From the NCBI GenBank assembly GCA_025210735.1, contig JAOARD010000009.1, positions 1 through 64,000 on the forward strand: 64,000 nucleotides of DNA, written 5' to 3'. Of the stretch, positions 53,276 to 62,470 are shown piece by piece (position 1 is the first letter of the stretch; every line of letters begins with the position of its first letter). The notes under the pieces were generated by a model. The model saw only the letters and a program-made list of their open reading frames with translations. It was not told the origin of the DNA and did not search any database. A program made the position numbers and the translations under genes. The stretch is from Bacteroidales bacterium (GTDB taxonomy: Bacteria; Bacteroidota; Bacteroidia; Bacteroidales; UBA6680).

Positions 53276-56062
53276 TTATAATACTATATTAACAATTCTG
53301 CCCGGTACAACAATTACCTTTTTAGGGGTTTTACCGTCGAGCCATTTCTCAGAACGTTCATCATTCAGCACCATGTTTTCTACATCTTTGGGCTTCATAT
53401 CTGCCGGAGCTTCAATTTTGAACCTCATTTTTCCATTAAACGATACCGGATAAAGCACACTATTCTCTACAAGTACGCTCTCATCTACCTCAGGGAACGT
53501 GGCAGTTACTACACTGGTCTTGTTACCTAACAGATGCCATAACTCCTCGGCAATATGCGGTGCATAAGGCGATAATATTATAGCAAGTTCGTTCAGGATA
53601 GCACGTTTGTTGCACTTTAACTTACCAAGCTCATTAACACAAATCATAAACGTACTTACCGATGTGTTAAATGAGAAGTTCTCAATATCCTCTTTTGCTT
53701 TCTTTATTGTTTTGTGCAGAACCTTAAGTTCATCTTTTGTAGGAGCCTCATCAGAGATATTCAGATTGTTGTCGTTGTCATGATAAAGTTTCCACAGCTT
53801 TCTGAAGAACTTAAACACACCATCAATACCATTAGTATCCCATGGTTTACTCTGCTCTAATGGCCCAAGGAACATCTCGTACATTCTTAATGTGTCAGCA
53901 CCATACTGATCTACAATATCGTCAGGGTTAACAACATTAAACATACTCTTACTCATCTTCTCAATAGCCCATCCACAGTGATATTTACCATCATCTTCAA
54001 GTATAAACTCTGCATCAGCGTACTCTGGCATCCAGTTTTTGAAAGCCTCTACATCAAGAACATCGTTCTTAACAATATTTACATCAACATGAATATTTGT
54101 AACCTCGTAATCGTTTTTAAGATTAAGCGAAACAAACTTATTTGTTCCTTTAACCCTGTAAACAAAGTTAGAGCGTCCCTGAATCATACCCTGGTTTATA
54201 AGTTTCTTGAATGGCTCATCAAGAACAACCTCACCAAGATCAAACAACACCTTATTCCAGAAACGTGAATATATTAAGTGACCAGTTGCATGCTCGGTAC
54301 CTCCTATATAAAGGTCAACATTCTCCCAGTACTCATTAGCCTCTTTACCAACAAGAGCATCGCTGTTTTTAGGATCCATATAACGCAGGTAATATGCACT
54401 TGATCCTGCAAATCCCGGCATTGTTGATAACTCATACGGATGCCCATCTTCTGTACACCAGTTCTCAGCACGTCCTAATGGTGGCTGACCATCTTCTGTA
54501 GGAAGATATTTGTCAATCTCCGGTAATTGAAGTGGCAATTTATCCATATCAACAGGATAAGGCATACCATCCTTAAAGTATATCGGGAATGGCTCTCCCC
54601 AATATCTTTGGCGACTAAATATAGCATCGCGCAGACGGTAGTTTATCTTTCTTGTACCAATACCTTTTGTCTCAATCTCGCTTATAATCTTATCTATAGC
54701 ATCCTTAACATCTAATCCATTAAGAATATCAGAGTTAATACACTTACCCTCTTTTGAGTCGTAGCTATCTTCCCATGTTGCAGGATCAGACTCTCCATGC
54801 TCAGGGTTAACAATAACCTGTGTAATTGGCAGGTTGAAGTGACGTGCAAAAGCAAAGTCTCTGCTATCGTGTGCAGGAACAGCCATTACAGCACCAGTAC
54901 CATATCCGGAAAGAACATACTCACTAACCCAAACAGGAATTGCTTCGCCTGTAAACGGATGTACTGCATATGAACCAGTAAACACACCAGTAATGCGTTT
55001 TACCTCAGTCATACGCTCACGCTCAGTACGTTTTTTTGTATCTTCAACATAAGCTTCTACAGCCTCACGCTGCTCTGCTGTTGTAATCTGAGCAACATAG
55101 TCGCTCTCAGGTGCAAGAACCATAAAGCTTACACCATATATAGTATCCGGACGTGTTGTAAACACCTCCAGTTTAACATCGCTCTCTTTAATATCAAAAG
55201 TAACCTCAGCACCTTGCGATTTTCCAATCCAGTTACGCTGAATCTCCTTAATAGCATCACTCCACTCAAGTTTCTCAAGATCGCTTAACAATCTCTCAGC
55301 ATATGCCGAAACACGTAACGACCACTGACGCATCTTCTTCTGCTCAACCGGGTGACCACCACGTACAGACAATCCCTCTTTTACCTCATCGTTGGCAAGT
55401 ACAGTACCCAGTGCAGGACACCAGTTAACCATTGTGTCGGCAAGATAAGCCAGACGGTAGTTCAACAAAATCTCCTGTTGTTTCTTCTCCTCATATCCGT
55501 TCCAGTCAGCAGCAGTAAACTGAAGAGTTTCAGAACAAGCAACATCTATATTTGCTGTTCCGTTTGCCTCAAACTCCTTAACAAGAACCTCTATATTCTC
55601 AGCCTTCTGAGTTTTGTTATTAAAGTATGCATTAAACATACTTATAAATGCAGCCTGAGTCCACTTGTAGTAGTCAGGATCGCATGTTCTTATCTCTCTG
55701 TCCCAATCAAAAGAGAAACCTATTTTATCAAGCTGCTCTCTGTATCGGTTAAGATTTGTTTCTGTTGTAATTGCAGGGTGTTGTCCTGTCTGAATAGCAT
55801 ACTGCTCAGCAGGCAAACCATATGCATCGTAACCCATTGGGTGCAATACGTTGTACCCGCATAAACGCTTATAACGAGAGTAAATGTCAGAAGCTATGTA
55901 TCCCAGTGGATGACCAACATGTAGTCCTGCTCCTGAAGGATACGGGAACATATCTAATACATAAAATTTTGGTTTCGATTTATCAACATCAACCTTATAG
56001 ATATTGTTATCGGCCCAATATTTCTGCCATTTCTTCTCTGTCTCTTTAAAATTATAATCCAT
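53276..56062 (-). CDS. leuS: Leucyl-tRNA synthetase
   Basis: 928 residues, bacterial type. Charges tRNA-Leu. Class I HIGH motif in [17 protein letters not shown] (about 37-53), KMSKS in [14 protein letters not shown]. The CP1 editing domain has [18 protein letters not shown] and [17 protein letters not shown], with the Asp that anchors misacylated substrates. A C-terminal anticodon-binding domain ends in [14 protein letters not shown]. Monocistronic. Confidence 0.98.
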   Translation of the reverse strand: MDYNFKETEKKWQKYWADNNIYKVDVDKSKPKFYVLDMFPYPSGAGLHVGHPLGYIASDIYSRYKRLCGYNVLHPMGYDAYGLPAEQYAIQTGQHPAITTETNLNRYREQLDKIGFSFDWDREIRTCDPDYYKWTQAAFISMFNAYFNNKTQKAENIEVLVKEFEANGTANIDVACSETLQFTAADWNGYEEKKQQEILLNYRLAYLADTMVNWCPALGTVLANDEVKEGLSVRGGHPVEQKKMRQWSLRVSAYAERLLSDLEKLEWSDAIKEIQRNWIGKSQGAEVTFDIKESDVKLEVFTTRPDTIYGVSFMVLAPESDYVAQITTAEQREAVEAYVEDTKKRTERERMTEVKRITGVFTGSYAVHPFTGEAIPVWVSEYVLSGYGTGAVMAVPAHDSRDFAFARHFNLPITQVIVNPEHGESDPATWEDSYDSKEGKCINSDILNGLDVKDAIDKIISEIETKGIGTRKINYRLRDAIFSRQRYWGEPFPIYFKDGMPYPVDMDKLPLQLPEIDKYLPTEDGQPPLGRAENWCTEDGHPYELSTMPGFAGSSAYYLRYMDPKNSDALVGKEANEYWENVDLYIGGTEHATGHLIYSRFWNKVLFDLGEVVLDEPFKKLINQGMIQGRSNFVYRVKGTNKFVSLNLKNDYEVTNIHVDVNIVKNDVLDVEAFKNWMPEYADAEFILEDDGKYHCGWAIEKMSKSMFNVVNPDDIVDQYGADTLRMYEMFLGPLEQSKPWDTNGIDGVFKFFRKLWKLYHDNDNNLNISDEAPTKDELKVLHKTIKKAKEDIENFSFNTSVSTFMICVNELGKLKCNKRAILNELAIILSPYAPHIAEELWHLLGNKTSVVTATFPEVDESVLVENSVLYPVSFNGKMRFKIEAPADMKPKDVENMVLNDERSEKWLDGKTPKKVIVVPGRIVNIVL

Positions 56063-56393
56063 TATAGTAAGGGTTACTTTGTTACATTATTAAGAAACCG
56101 CAAAATTAAGAAAGATTGACAATTATCTGCTTTTTATATCTATAAAAATGCAGAGATAATTGCACTTTTCTTTCAGACCTCTTTATATAGCTACATGTTA
56201 TAAATTGCGATATTTTAAAAACATCAAGTTATATACATTCACTCCGTGTATTAATACCTATACGTATAAAATGGTAGTTTCCTACCTTAAATATCCTCAG
56301 AATAGTTAGAATCTTTATCGGGTATTTTATTAATGCAATGCTTTACAAATTAGATAATAAGTGAATTTATAAACCCATTAAAACCTTATACAC
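56063..56393. promoter_or_regulatory. Intergenic region between leuS and the pseudo-receiver gene
   Basis: 331 bases without a gene. It holds TAATTTTG on the minus strand (56101-56108), a fair -7 box for leuS. Further in lie an imperfect inverted repeat (56120-56162: CAATTATCT...GC with GCAGAGATAATTG), the palindrome TATACGTATA (56259-56268) and a small GGTAG-TTTC-CTACC hairpin (56273-56286). The last two are placed where a regulator of the 56394 gene could bind. No clear promoter for that gene was found. Confidence 0.4.
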
Positions 56394-57071
56394 ATGAATA
56401 GCTTTTCTTTTTCGATAGTTGATAATGATGTTTTAATTGCTGAGTTACTAAATTACTATTGCGAAAATAGTAAACAGTTGAATCTGTTAAATAGTTTTAC
56501 CGATGGTAACCTGTTTATTGATTACTTGAAATCGGGAACAGAAGTACCTGATGTTGTAATAATAGAGCTTAAGCTGACAACAATAAAAGTTGTAGACCTT
56601 ATTGCGTTTCTGCAGAATGAGTATCCAAATGTAAAGATAATAGTAATGACCTCTGTATATAAACCGGAATTTATAGGTTCATTATTCAGAGCAGGAGTTA
56701 ATGCCTTTATATCAAAGAGCATATCGGTAACATATCTTATTGATATTCTTAAGGAGGTGAATGAGAAAGGATTTTACTTTACAGAAGAGCAGTTAGATAT
56801 CATGAAGAACCAGATATCATCTAAGGTTCCAAAACCAATTGTGAACGATAACGAGAAACTTACCGATAGAGAAATTGAGGTTCTTGATCTTATTTGTAAA
56901 CAGTATACAACAAACGATATTGCCGAGAGACTATTTATAACAAAAAGAACAGTTGAAGGACACCGGAGCAACCTTCTGCTGAAAAGTTGTACAAAAAATA
57001 CTGTGGGGCTTGTTATCTGGGCAATGCAGAACAGTATCCTTGATTTTAATAAGTACGAGGTCTTTTATTGA
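56394..57071 (+). CDS. LuxR/NarL-type regulator with Glu at the phospho-acceptor site
   Basis: 225 residues. N-terminal receiver-like domain: acid pocket SIVDND (residues 7-12), then VPDVVIIELKL, where Glu58 stands at the position of the phosphorylated Asp in NarL-type proteins (PDxxLLDxxMP). The Thr/Ser (MTS, 85-87) and Lys108 (FISKS) are kept. The C-terminal helix-turn-helix (about 155-212) has LTDREIEVLDLICKQYTTND and ITKRTVEGHRSNLL. Glu there can mimic phosphorylation, so it may be constantly active or respond otherwise. No kinase gene is adjacent. It precedes the tail-collar locus by 20 bases to the next gene and likely controls it. Confidence 0.88.
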   Translation: MNSFSFSIVDNDVLIAELLNYYCENSKQLNLLNSFTDGNLFIDYLKSGTEVPDVVIIELKLTTIKVVDLIAFLQNEYPNVKIIVMTSVYKPEFIGSLFRAGVNAFISKSISVTYLIDILKEVNEKGFYFTEEQLDIMKNQISSKVPKPIVNDNEKLTDREIEVLDLICKQYTTNDIAERLFITKRTVEGHRSNLLLKSCTKNTVGLVIWAMQNSILDFNKYEVFY

Positions 57072-57091
57072 TTATTAATCTAAAAATATAA

Positions 57092-57661
57092 ATGAATATG
57101 ACTATTGATGAGCTTTATAAAGTGATGAAACATAAAGGGTACAAATGCTTTGATAACAAAATTAATATTGTTGGAGTAAGAAGTAAGAACTTAGTATCTA
57201 ACTCTTTTGACGACAAAATTGTAGTTGTAGATACAAACAAAAAGTTATATGAATATCCCGCAACAACAGATCCGGGAAAGTATTGGCTTAATAACCCAAT
57301 GAATGTTAGAGGAACAGCAATACTTGTTCCCGGACAATATACAGATGCATTTAAGCTGGGTATGCACAGAAACAGATACAAAGCGTTGGTGCAACATAAA
57401 ACTGTACAGGTATGGCGCGATAATAACAGAGATAATATTCTGGATACAGGAGGGCGCAAATACACAGGAATGTTTGGAATAAACATACATCGCAGTAATC
57501 CTGTAAACAGATCTATACTTGTTGATAAGTGGTCTGCCGGATGTCAGGTATTTCAGAAAGCTGCCGATTTTAAAGAGTTTATATCAATGTGTGAGAAATC
57601 TGGTCAGCAAGAGTTTACATATACATTGCTGGATGAATCTGACTTTAATACTACCACCTGA
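57092..57661 (+). CDS. L,D-transpeptidase-like SAGC protein
   Basis: 189 residues, no signal peptide. The core holds VQHKTVQVWRDNNRDNILD (possible DxNxD metal loop at 110-118), GMFGINIHRSNP with His133, and VDKWSAGCQVF with Cys151. A His followed about 18 residues later by S-x-G-C is the catalytic layout of YkuD-type L,D-transpeptidases, but the HGT part is missing, so this is a distant relative or a similar peptidoglycan-acting fold. I recall comparable proteins in phage-tail-like or surface-structure gene clusters. It may process cell wall for the structure encoded downstream. Confidence 0.65.
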   Translation: MNMTIDELYKVMKHKGYKCFDNKINIVGVRSKNLVSNSFDDKIVVVDTNKKLYEYPATTDPGKYWLNNPMNVRGTAILVPGQYTDAFKLGMHRNRYKALVQHKTVQVWRDNNRDNILDTGGRKYTGMFGINIHRSNPVNRSILVDKWSAGCQVFQKAADFKEFISMCEKSGQQEFTYTLLDESDFNTTT

Positions 57662-57686
57662 ATAGTATAAACAGGTGATAACCACC

Positions 57687-57717
57687 TTATATAAAATCTA
57701 GGACTAACGTAAATTTG
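57687..57717 (+). promoter_or_regulatory. Candidate promoter of the 208-residue protein gene
   Basis: TTAT (57687-57690), 19 bases, then TAAATTTG (57710-57717), followed by C. The ATG is at 57813, leaving a leader of about 88 bases. It makes the next gene the start of its own transcript. Confidence 0.5.
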
Positions 57718-57812
57718 CTATTGTAATATAAAGAATAAGGGCGCCAAATATTATAGGGTGGAATCCGAAAAACCTTTAAAACAGAGTAGGAGAAAAATAA
57801 TATTATAACATT

Positions 57813-58439
57813 ATGAAATCGGATATCAAATTAAATTTCATTAATGAATCAAACGATCAGAATAATTCGAACATTGTTTTCTTTCAGAAGAATGTATCTA
57901 CAGATTTTGATGAACTGGCAGTAGCATGGAAAGTAATCAAGAACTGTGCTACAGGATGGCACCATGAGTTTACATTCCCTATGGGTATGCGTATTAGTGC
58001 AGAAGATTCTTGGGGGAATGAGATAATTACACCAATTCCTGCACATAATGGTCAGTTATTCCATGTTTTTCAGGATCCTTCTGGCGATCAGCTTGGGTTT
58101 TATGGACCGGGACCATCAAGAAAAGAGGTTCAGTTACGTAACGATCTTATAAAAGGTGCAATTTGTGCCAACATTTACAAAGATGGTAAATTGCTTGCCA
58201 GAAAAACAGGTGTGTCTCCTGAGCAGAAAGCTGTATTCCAATTTAAACCAACACTTTGGGTAGGTGTTGTTTCTCAGATTGAAGAGGGAGAGGTAATGAA
58301 CTCTGCAATTATATCAGATATAAATACTGAGCTTGGTTTGCTTGGTGTAGAATCTGCCGATATTGTAATGACAGGTGGTGGAACTGGTCCGGGTGCAACA
58401 AAGTTTCAGTTCTCTCTTGAGAATATCAAATATGTGTAA
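57813..58439 (+). CDS. Hypothetical protein, candidate major structural component
   Basis: 208 residues, no signal peptide, no membrane helix. Aromatic-rich N-terminal half (NCATGWHHEFTFPMGMRISA, FYGPGPSRKEVQLRNDLIKG) and a C-terminal half with QKAVFQFKPTLWVGVVSQIE, a GEVMNSAIISDINTELGLLG block and MTGGGTGPGATKFQF. I recall similar sequences, sometimes mislabelled LigA, but no function. Its own promoter and the GC-rich hairpin directly after it suggest higher expression than its neighbours, as for a main subunit; this is inference. Confidence 0.7.
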   Translation: MKSDIKLNFINESNDQNNSNIVFFQKNVSTDFDELAVAWKVIKNCATGWHHEFTFPMGMRISAEDSWGNEIITPIPAHNGQLFHVFQDPSGDQLGFYGPGPSRKEVQLRNDLIKGAICANIYKDGKLLARKTGVSPEQKAVFQFKPTLWVGVVSQIEEGEVMNSAIISDINTELGLLGVESADIVMTGGGTGPGATKFQFSLENIKYV

Positions 58440-58446
58440 CACATAT

Positions 58447-58470
58447 TACAGGGAGGTGCTCCTCCCTGTA
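58447..58470 (+). terminator. GC-rich hairpin after the 208-residue protein gene
   Basis: TACAGGGAGG pairs perfectly with CCTCCCTGTA around TGCT, 8 bases after the stop. The U-run after it is weak (TCTCTT), so it is probably a partial terminator that also protects the upstream mRNA. Confidence 0.6.
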
Positions 58471-58532
58471 TCTCTTACAAATTATTTATTAATAACTAAC
58501 TATCTGTAACACCATATATAAACAGGAAAATT

Positions 58533-58934
58533 ATGCATAATACTGAGATAAGACTACTGAATATACCCGATAGCGATAATGAGGATGTAATATTTACATT
58601 CAAATTTAACATAGATAATACAGCAAAAATACCTGATGTAACATTCAACCTGATACTTAACCATGATCTTAGAACCGGTACAGAAGAGTCGCCTCCACGT
58701 AGCGATAACAACTTTGTATATACTTTAGGAAAAGAGGGGTTGTGCAGACTTTATCATGTAACCGACGAAGGATACTTTGTTAAGGGCAGTGTAAAACTTG
58801 TTCAATTAGGTGATGGTGTCGGACAGTTTTGTGATGATCGATATAACTTTTTGTTAGATATTGATTATGGAATAAAAGGAAACACCCCATATAAAATGGA
58901 GGGGCTATTTGCTCTTATAGATCCAGGAGTGTGA
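58533..58934 (+). CDS. Hypothetical protein of the tail-collar locus
   Basis: 133 residues, no signal peptide, acidic. Strand-rich pattern (EDVIFTFKFNIDNTAKIPD, VTFNLILNHDLRT, YFVKGSVKLVQLGDG, YNFLLDIDYGIKGNTPYKME) that fits a small beta-sandwich. Family not recognised. The start of the 942-residue protein has a comparable DKKFAFTFDISIVKYQKAVV stretch, so the two may share a fold; this is a weak visual match. Likely part of the same structure. Confidence 0.65.
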   Translation: MHNTEIRLLNIPDSDNEDVIFTFKFNIDNTAKIPDVTFNLILNHDLRTGTEESPPRSDNNFVYTLGKEGLCRLYHVTDEGYFVKGSVKLVQLGDGVGQFCDDRYNFLLDIDYGIKGNTPYKMEGLFALIDPGV

Positions 58935-59023
58935 TATGTGTAAGATACTATATGTTTGTTTGAACCTAGAGCATTTATATAACTATAAAATTTAATCACT
59001 ACACCTTTATCTTATTATAAACT

Positions 59024-61852
59024 ATGGATGATAGTATACAATATAATTATGCCGATAATTGGGAGACGGATGATAAAAAGTTTGCTTTCACCTTTGATAT
59101 ATCAATAGTAAAATATCAGAAGGCAGTGGTTGAGGTTACACTTAACTATCTAAAACTATCGTACATAAAAAAGCTTTTAATTGATAAGGAGAAACTTGTT
59201 GCCGGAACAGATAATACACTTAAAATCAAAAATAGCTTTCAGGAATATACAATTGAGGGTGATATAAAAGCGTATTTTGAAGATAAAGACGGAGTAAATC
59301 ACTTTGTTGTTTTTGGTGAGTTATATTTTGGCGATCCTGATGACAGATCTCATTTTATAGGTCCAATGTCTGTAAAACAGATAGGTAAATCAAATATCTC
59401 TGATATATCAGTAAATGATAATCAGCATGATATTATTTACGAAGAGAATAATATTATAAAGAGAGGTAGTTCATATGATATGCTATTCCCTTATATTAAT
59501 CTATATCACTGGCCTGAGATAAAAAACCGAATACTTAAGTTATCGTTTGTAATATATGAACCAATATCGTTAAGTCCACCTGTAAACATGTTCTATAATA
59601 AACTATTACAGTACAAACAGAGTGACGATTATTGTGCTATGATTAATGAATCAATCTCATTTATTGAAGGGAGCGAATTATACCATAATGTCTTTATAAA
59701 ATCAAAGGATCATCTCAGATGCCATATACCTGAGTTTGTATCATTTGTTAATACAATAAGAATGTCAGGAGAGTATAGTGGTGTAATGTTGCAGTTTAAT
59801 AACAAATTTAATCTTACAGTAGAAGAGGTGTATGCAATATTAAAGAGCTCTGAATATATTGATCAGAAAGAGAGTCTATGGAGTTCTTATTTTGCCACCA
59901 TTATTATACCCGGATATAGTAGTGATATTATAGAGTTTTTGACCAATGCTCTGATTGCCTGTAATATGTTTGAACACATATTTCTTAATATTGGTGTAGA
60001 TAAACGGCAATCTGAGTTTACAACAGAACAGATATATATGATGATAAATGCTACAATAATGTTACCATCAGATCTGTTTCCGTTACCTGAACCAATAACC
60101 TCACCACCGGCAGAACAACCAAATAATACAGAGGTTTTTGCATTAGGTAATCTGCATCAGGTAAAACAGAAGTTGAAGAGGTATATACCCGGAGATATAT
60201 CAGATATAGTATCGGTAATGCCGGGTGAGAGACGCAAAGGTACCAAACGTGAACAGAGCAAACATAGTTTAACATCTTCTGATAAAGTAACTGATAGTAA
60301 TAGTATTTCAGATTACATAAACAATAGTAATGGTGCAATATCTGGTGAGATTATAAATGTACTTGCACATAGTCAGGATGTTTATACATACAACAATCTG
60401 AATACAACCTACGGACCTCCAACCAATCTTAAGATAAATGGTAACTATAATGTTGAGAGAAAAGTTATTGATCCATCAAAAAACAGTAACTCGGCATTTG
60501 CGCAGAGAGTAATACACAGTGCAGTATCAAATATAGCCAGATATGTTAATAAGGAACGGATTGTAAGGTCTGAAAGTGAATATGAGGAATTTTTTGAGAG
60601 TATTGTTGATAACAGTAACAACAGCGAACCTGTAAATGGAGTATACTACTGGCTTAATAAGTTATACAGCGCAAAATTAATAAGTTGCGGATACAGGCTG
60701 ATGCTGAAAATAACTGTTAATAATCCTGCAAAAGAGTTTATAGAGCAGGAACATAAACTTAAAAACCTGAATCTTAATAAACCGGTATCGCCAGAAGAGT
60801 TATTTGGCATAAAGCAGTTTACAGATATTACAAGAGATAACTATATAGCTGCTTGTACATGTTACAATGTAACAGATATAGATTTGCCTCCTGATGAGTA
60901 CAAAACAGTATCTGTAACATTATGCTCAAATCAGAGTAAAACAGTTTCTCTGCCCGACGGGTATAACGCTCATGTGGCAAATATTGCATGTATAAACGGA
61001 GGTAACACTTCAGTATCGCATATTGATGTGGCTGTTGGTTCAGAAAAAGTAAGTGTTGATATTGCAGGCAGCAGTAATGTACAGTGCAAACTTAACAACG
61101 AGGATAATAGCGTTGTAATATCGGCAGTGAGCCACTCAGATTATCTGTCGCCACCCGTTAAACCATCAGTAATAATGATTAATGTAGTTATAACATGTTT
61201 ATGTAATGACACTACACTAAACAGATGGCGCGAGAAGGTGTACAAAACTATAACACAACACTACAAACAAGTTGTAGAGCAATATTATACAAGTATATAT
61301 TCAGACAGCTACAGAAACTCTTATTACAAAAAGGCAGTGAATAATTTGTTGAGTGGTTTAGGAGTAAATACTCTGGCCGGATATGCTCGTTGTAACAATA
61401 TTGTTGAAACAGATTTATCATACTACAACACATCAAATGTAAACAGGTTTGGACTGGTAAGTTTTCTGAATTGTGCATTAGAGTGGAGTGAATTAAACTA
61501 CACAATAAAAGATAGTGGTAATACACCGTTTATTAAAGCCGAAACAGATGTGTTTAATGAATATTATCCTGTTGTGTTTACAGCCTTTCTACAGGCAAGT
61601 AAGATAGAGATTGTTGTTCCGGTACAACCTCAATTTAACCACTCAATACTATACTATCTTAAAACAGGATTAATATGGTCAGCAAAAGACAAATTGGTTC
61701 CGGCATTTAAAAATCAGGCATCGCTTATTTACGAAATTAAGAGAAGTACAGAACGGGAGATAATTGTAGGCGAAGAGATTGTTATTGATACCTGGGAATT
61801 TGAGATTCCAACCTCATTACAGATACTAAAAAAAGAGAGTAATTTATTCTAA
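59024..61852 (+). CDS. Large multidomain protein of the tail-collar locus
   Basis: 942 residues, no signal peptide. Residues 1-130 are a beta-rich domain; 200-350 are helical. At 387-410 lies YIPGDISDIVSVMPGERRKG, then a charged TKREQSKH and a Ser/Asn-rich linker (415-490). At 540-565 follows GVYYWLNKLYSAKLISCGYR and LML. I recall both blocks, in this order, from large unnamed proteins (YIPGE.S.IENV, then YWV.K.Y...V.NYGKRLM) encoded beside phage-tail-like genes. The C-terminal 240 residues are helical. Likely a scaffold, baseplate or long surface protein. Family not confirmed. Confidence 0.7.
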   Translation: MDDSIQYNYADNWETDDKKFAFTFDISIVKYQKAVVEVTLNYLKLSYIKKLLIDKEKLVAGTDNTLKIKNSFQEYTIEGDIKAYFEDKDGVNHFVVFGELYFGDPDDRSHFIGPMSVKQIGKSNISDISVNDNQHDIIYEENNIIKRGSSYDMLFPYINLYHWPEIKNRILKLSFVIYEPISLSPPVNMFYNKLLQYKQSDDYCAMINESISFIEGSELYHNVFIKSKDHLRCHIPEFVSFVNTIRMSGEYSGVMLQFNNKFNLTVEEVYAILKSSEYIDQKESLWSSYFATIIIPGYSSDIIEFLTNALIACNMFEHIFLNIGVDKRQSEFTTEQIYMMINATIMLPSDLFPLPEPITSPPAEQPNNTEVFALGNLHQVKQKLKRYIPGDISDIVSVMPGERRKGTKREQSKHSLTSSDKVTDSNSISDYINNSNGAISGEIINVLAHSQDVYTYNNLNTTYGPPTNLKINGNYNVERKVIDPSKNSNSAFAQRVIHSAVSNIARYVNKERIVRSESEYEEFFESIVDNSNNSEPVNGVYYWLNKLYSAKLISCGYRLMLKITVNNPAKEFIEQEHKLKNLNLNKPVSPEELFGIKQFTDITRDNYIAACTCYNVTDIDLPPDEYKTVSVTLCSNQSKTVSLPDGYNAHVANIACINGGNTSVSHIDVAVGSEKVSVDIAGSSNVQCKLNNEDNSVVISAVSHSDYLSPPVKPSVIMINVVITCLCNDTTLNRWREKVYKTITQHYKQVVEQYYTSIYSDSYRNSYYKKAVNNLLSGLGVNTLAGYARCNNIVETDLSYYNTSNVNRFGLVSFLNCALEWSELNYTIKDSGNTPFIKAETDVFNEYYPVVFTAFLQASKIEIVVPVQPQFNHSILYYLKTGLIWSAKDKLVPAFKNQASLIYEIKRSTEREIIVGEEIVIDTWEFEIPTSLQILKKESNLF

Positions 61853-61865
61853 ACAGATATAACAA

Positions 61866-62411
61866 ATGTTTTACCATAATACAATAAACGGATCAGCACC
61901 ACCTGTTGGTTCCATAACGGCCTATGCCGGAAGAATTGATGACAGCTGTCCGGACGAGAACTTTAATACCACTCCTATAGAGGCTTGGGGATGGATTGTT
62001 TGTGACGGACGAAAGCTTAATGTGATAGACTATCCTGAACTATTTGCAGTTTTGGGTTATCTCTATGGCGGAAGCGATGGCGAGTTTAACATACCTGATC
62101 TTAGAGGAATGTTCCTGCGCGGAATAGGAACAGATGAGGCAAGCACAGAGAGTAGAGAAAAAGCCCCTGGGGGTAAAGATAACCAAATAGGTTCTGTGCA
62201 ACAGTGTGCTATGCAAAAGCATAAACACCAATACAAGAAACCTGTTGGTGTAATGCCCGGTAAAAGCGGATCTGCATTTGCATCAACTCAGGACGATCTT
62301 ACCTCTGATCCCACAGACAACTTAAAGAGTGTTCCCGGAAAAATAAAAGTCAGCGATTATGAGACCAGACCTGTTAATATGTTTGTAAACTACATAATAA
62401 AGTATCAATAG
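61866..62411 (+). CDS. Phage tail-collar domain protein
   Basis: 181 residues. The N-terminal half has the tail-collar domain: PPVGSITAYAG, EAWGWIVCDGRKLNVIDYPE, LFAVLGYLYGGS and FNIPDLRGMFLRGIG. The rest (about 95-181) is a Gly/Lys/His-rich tip region with QKHKHQYKKPVG and the closing VSDYETRPVNMFVNYIIKYQ, as in short tail fibres and microcystin-dependent-like proteins. It starts 13 bases after the 942-residue gene, so the two are coupled. No phage capsid or terminase genes are visible. Confidence 0.9.
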   Translation: MFYHNTINGSAPPVGSITAYAGRIDDSCPDENFNTTPIEAWGWIVCDGRKLNVIDYPELFAVLGYLYGGSDGEFNIPDLRGMFLRGIGTDEASTESREKAPGGKDNQIGSVQQCAMQKHKHQYKKPVGVMPGKSGSAFASTQDDLTSDPTDNLKSVPGKIKVSDYETRPVNMFVNYIIKYQ

Positions 62412-62470
62412 GTTATTGCACTCTGATTAACAAAAACTGATTTGTAAACAACTAACAATTAATACCGAAT

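Noticed and set aside
58951-58958. TATGTTTG as a promoter of the 942-residue gene
   Set aside because: It matches the -7 box but has no T-rich -33 element at the right distance; such 8-mers are common in this AT-rich DNA.
61866-62411. Tail-collar gene as proof of a prophage
   Set aside because: No capsid, portal, terminase, lysis or integrase genes are in the window; collar domains also occur in non-phage clusters.
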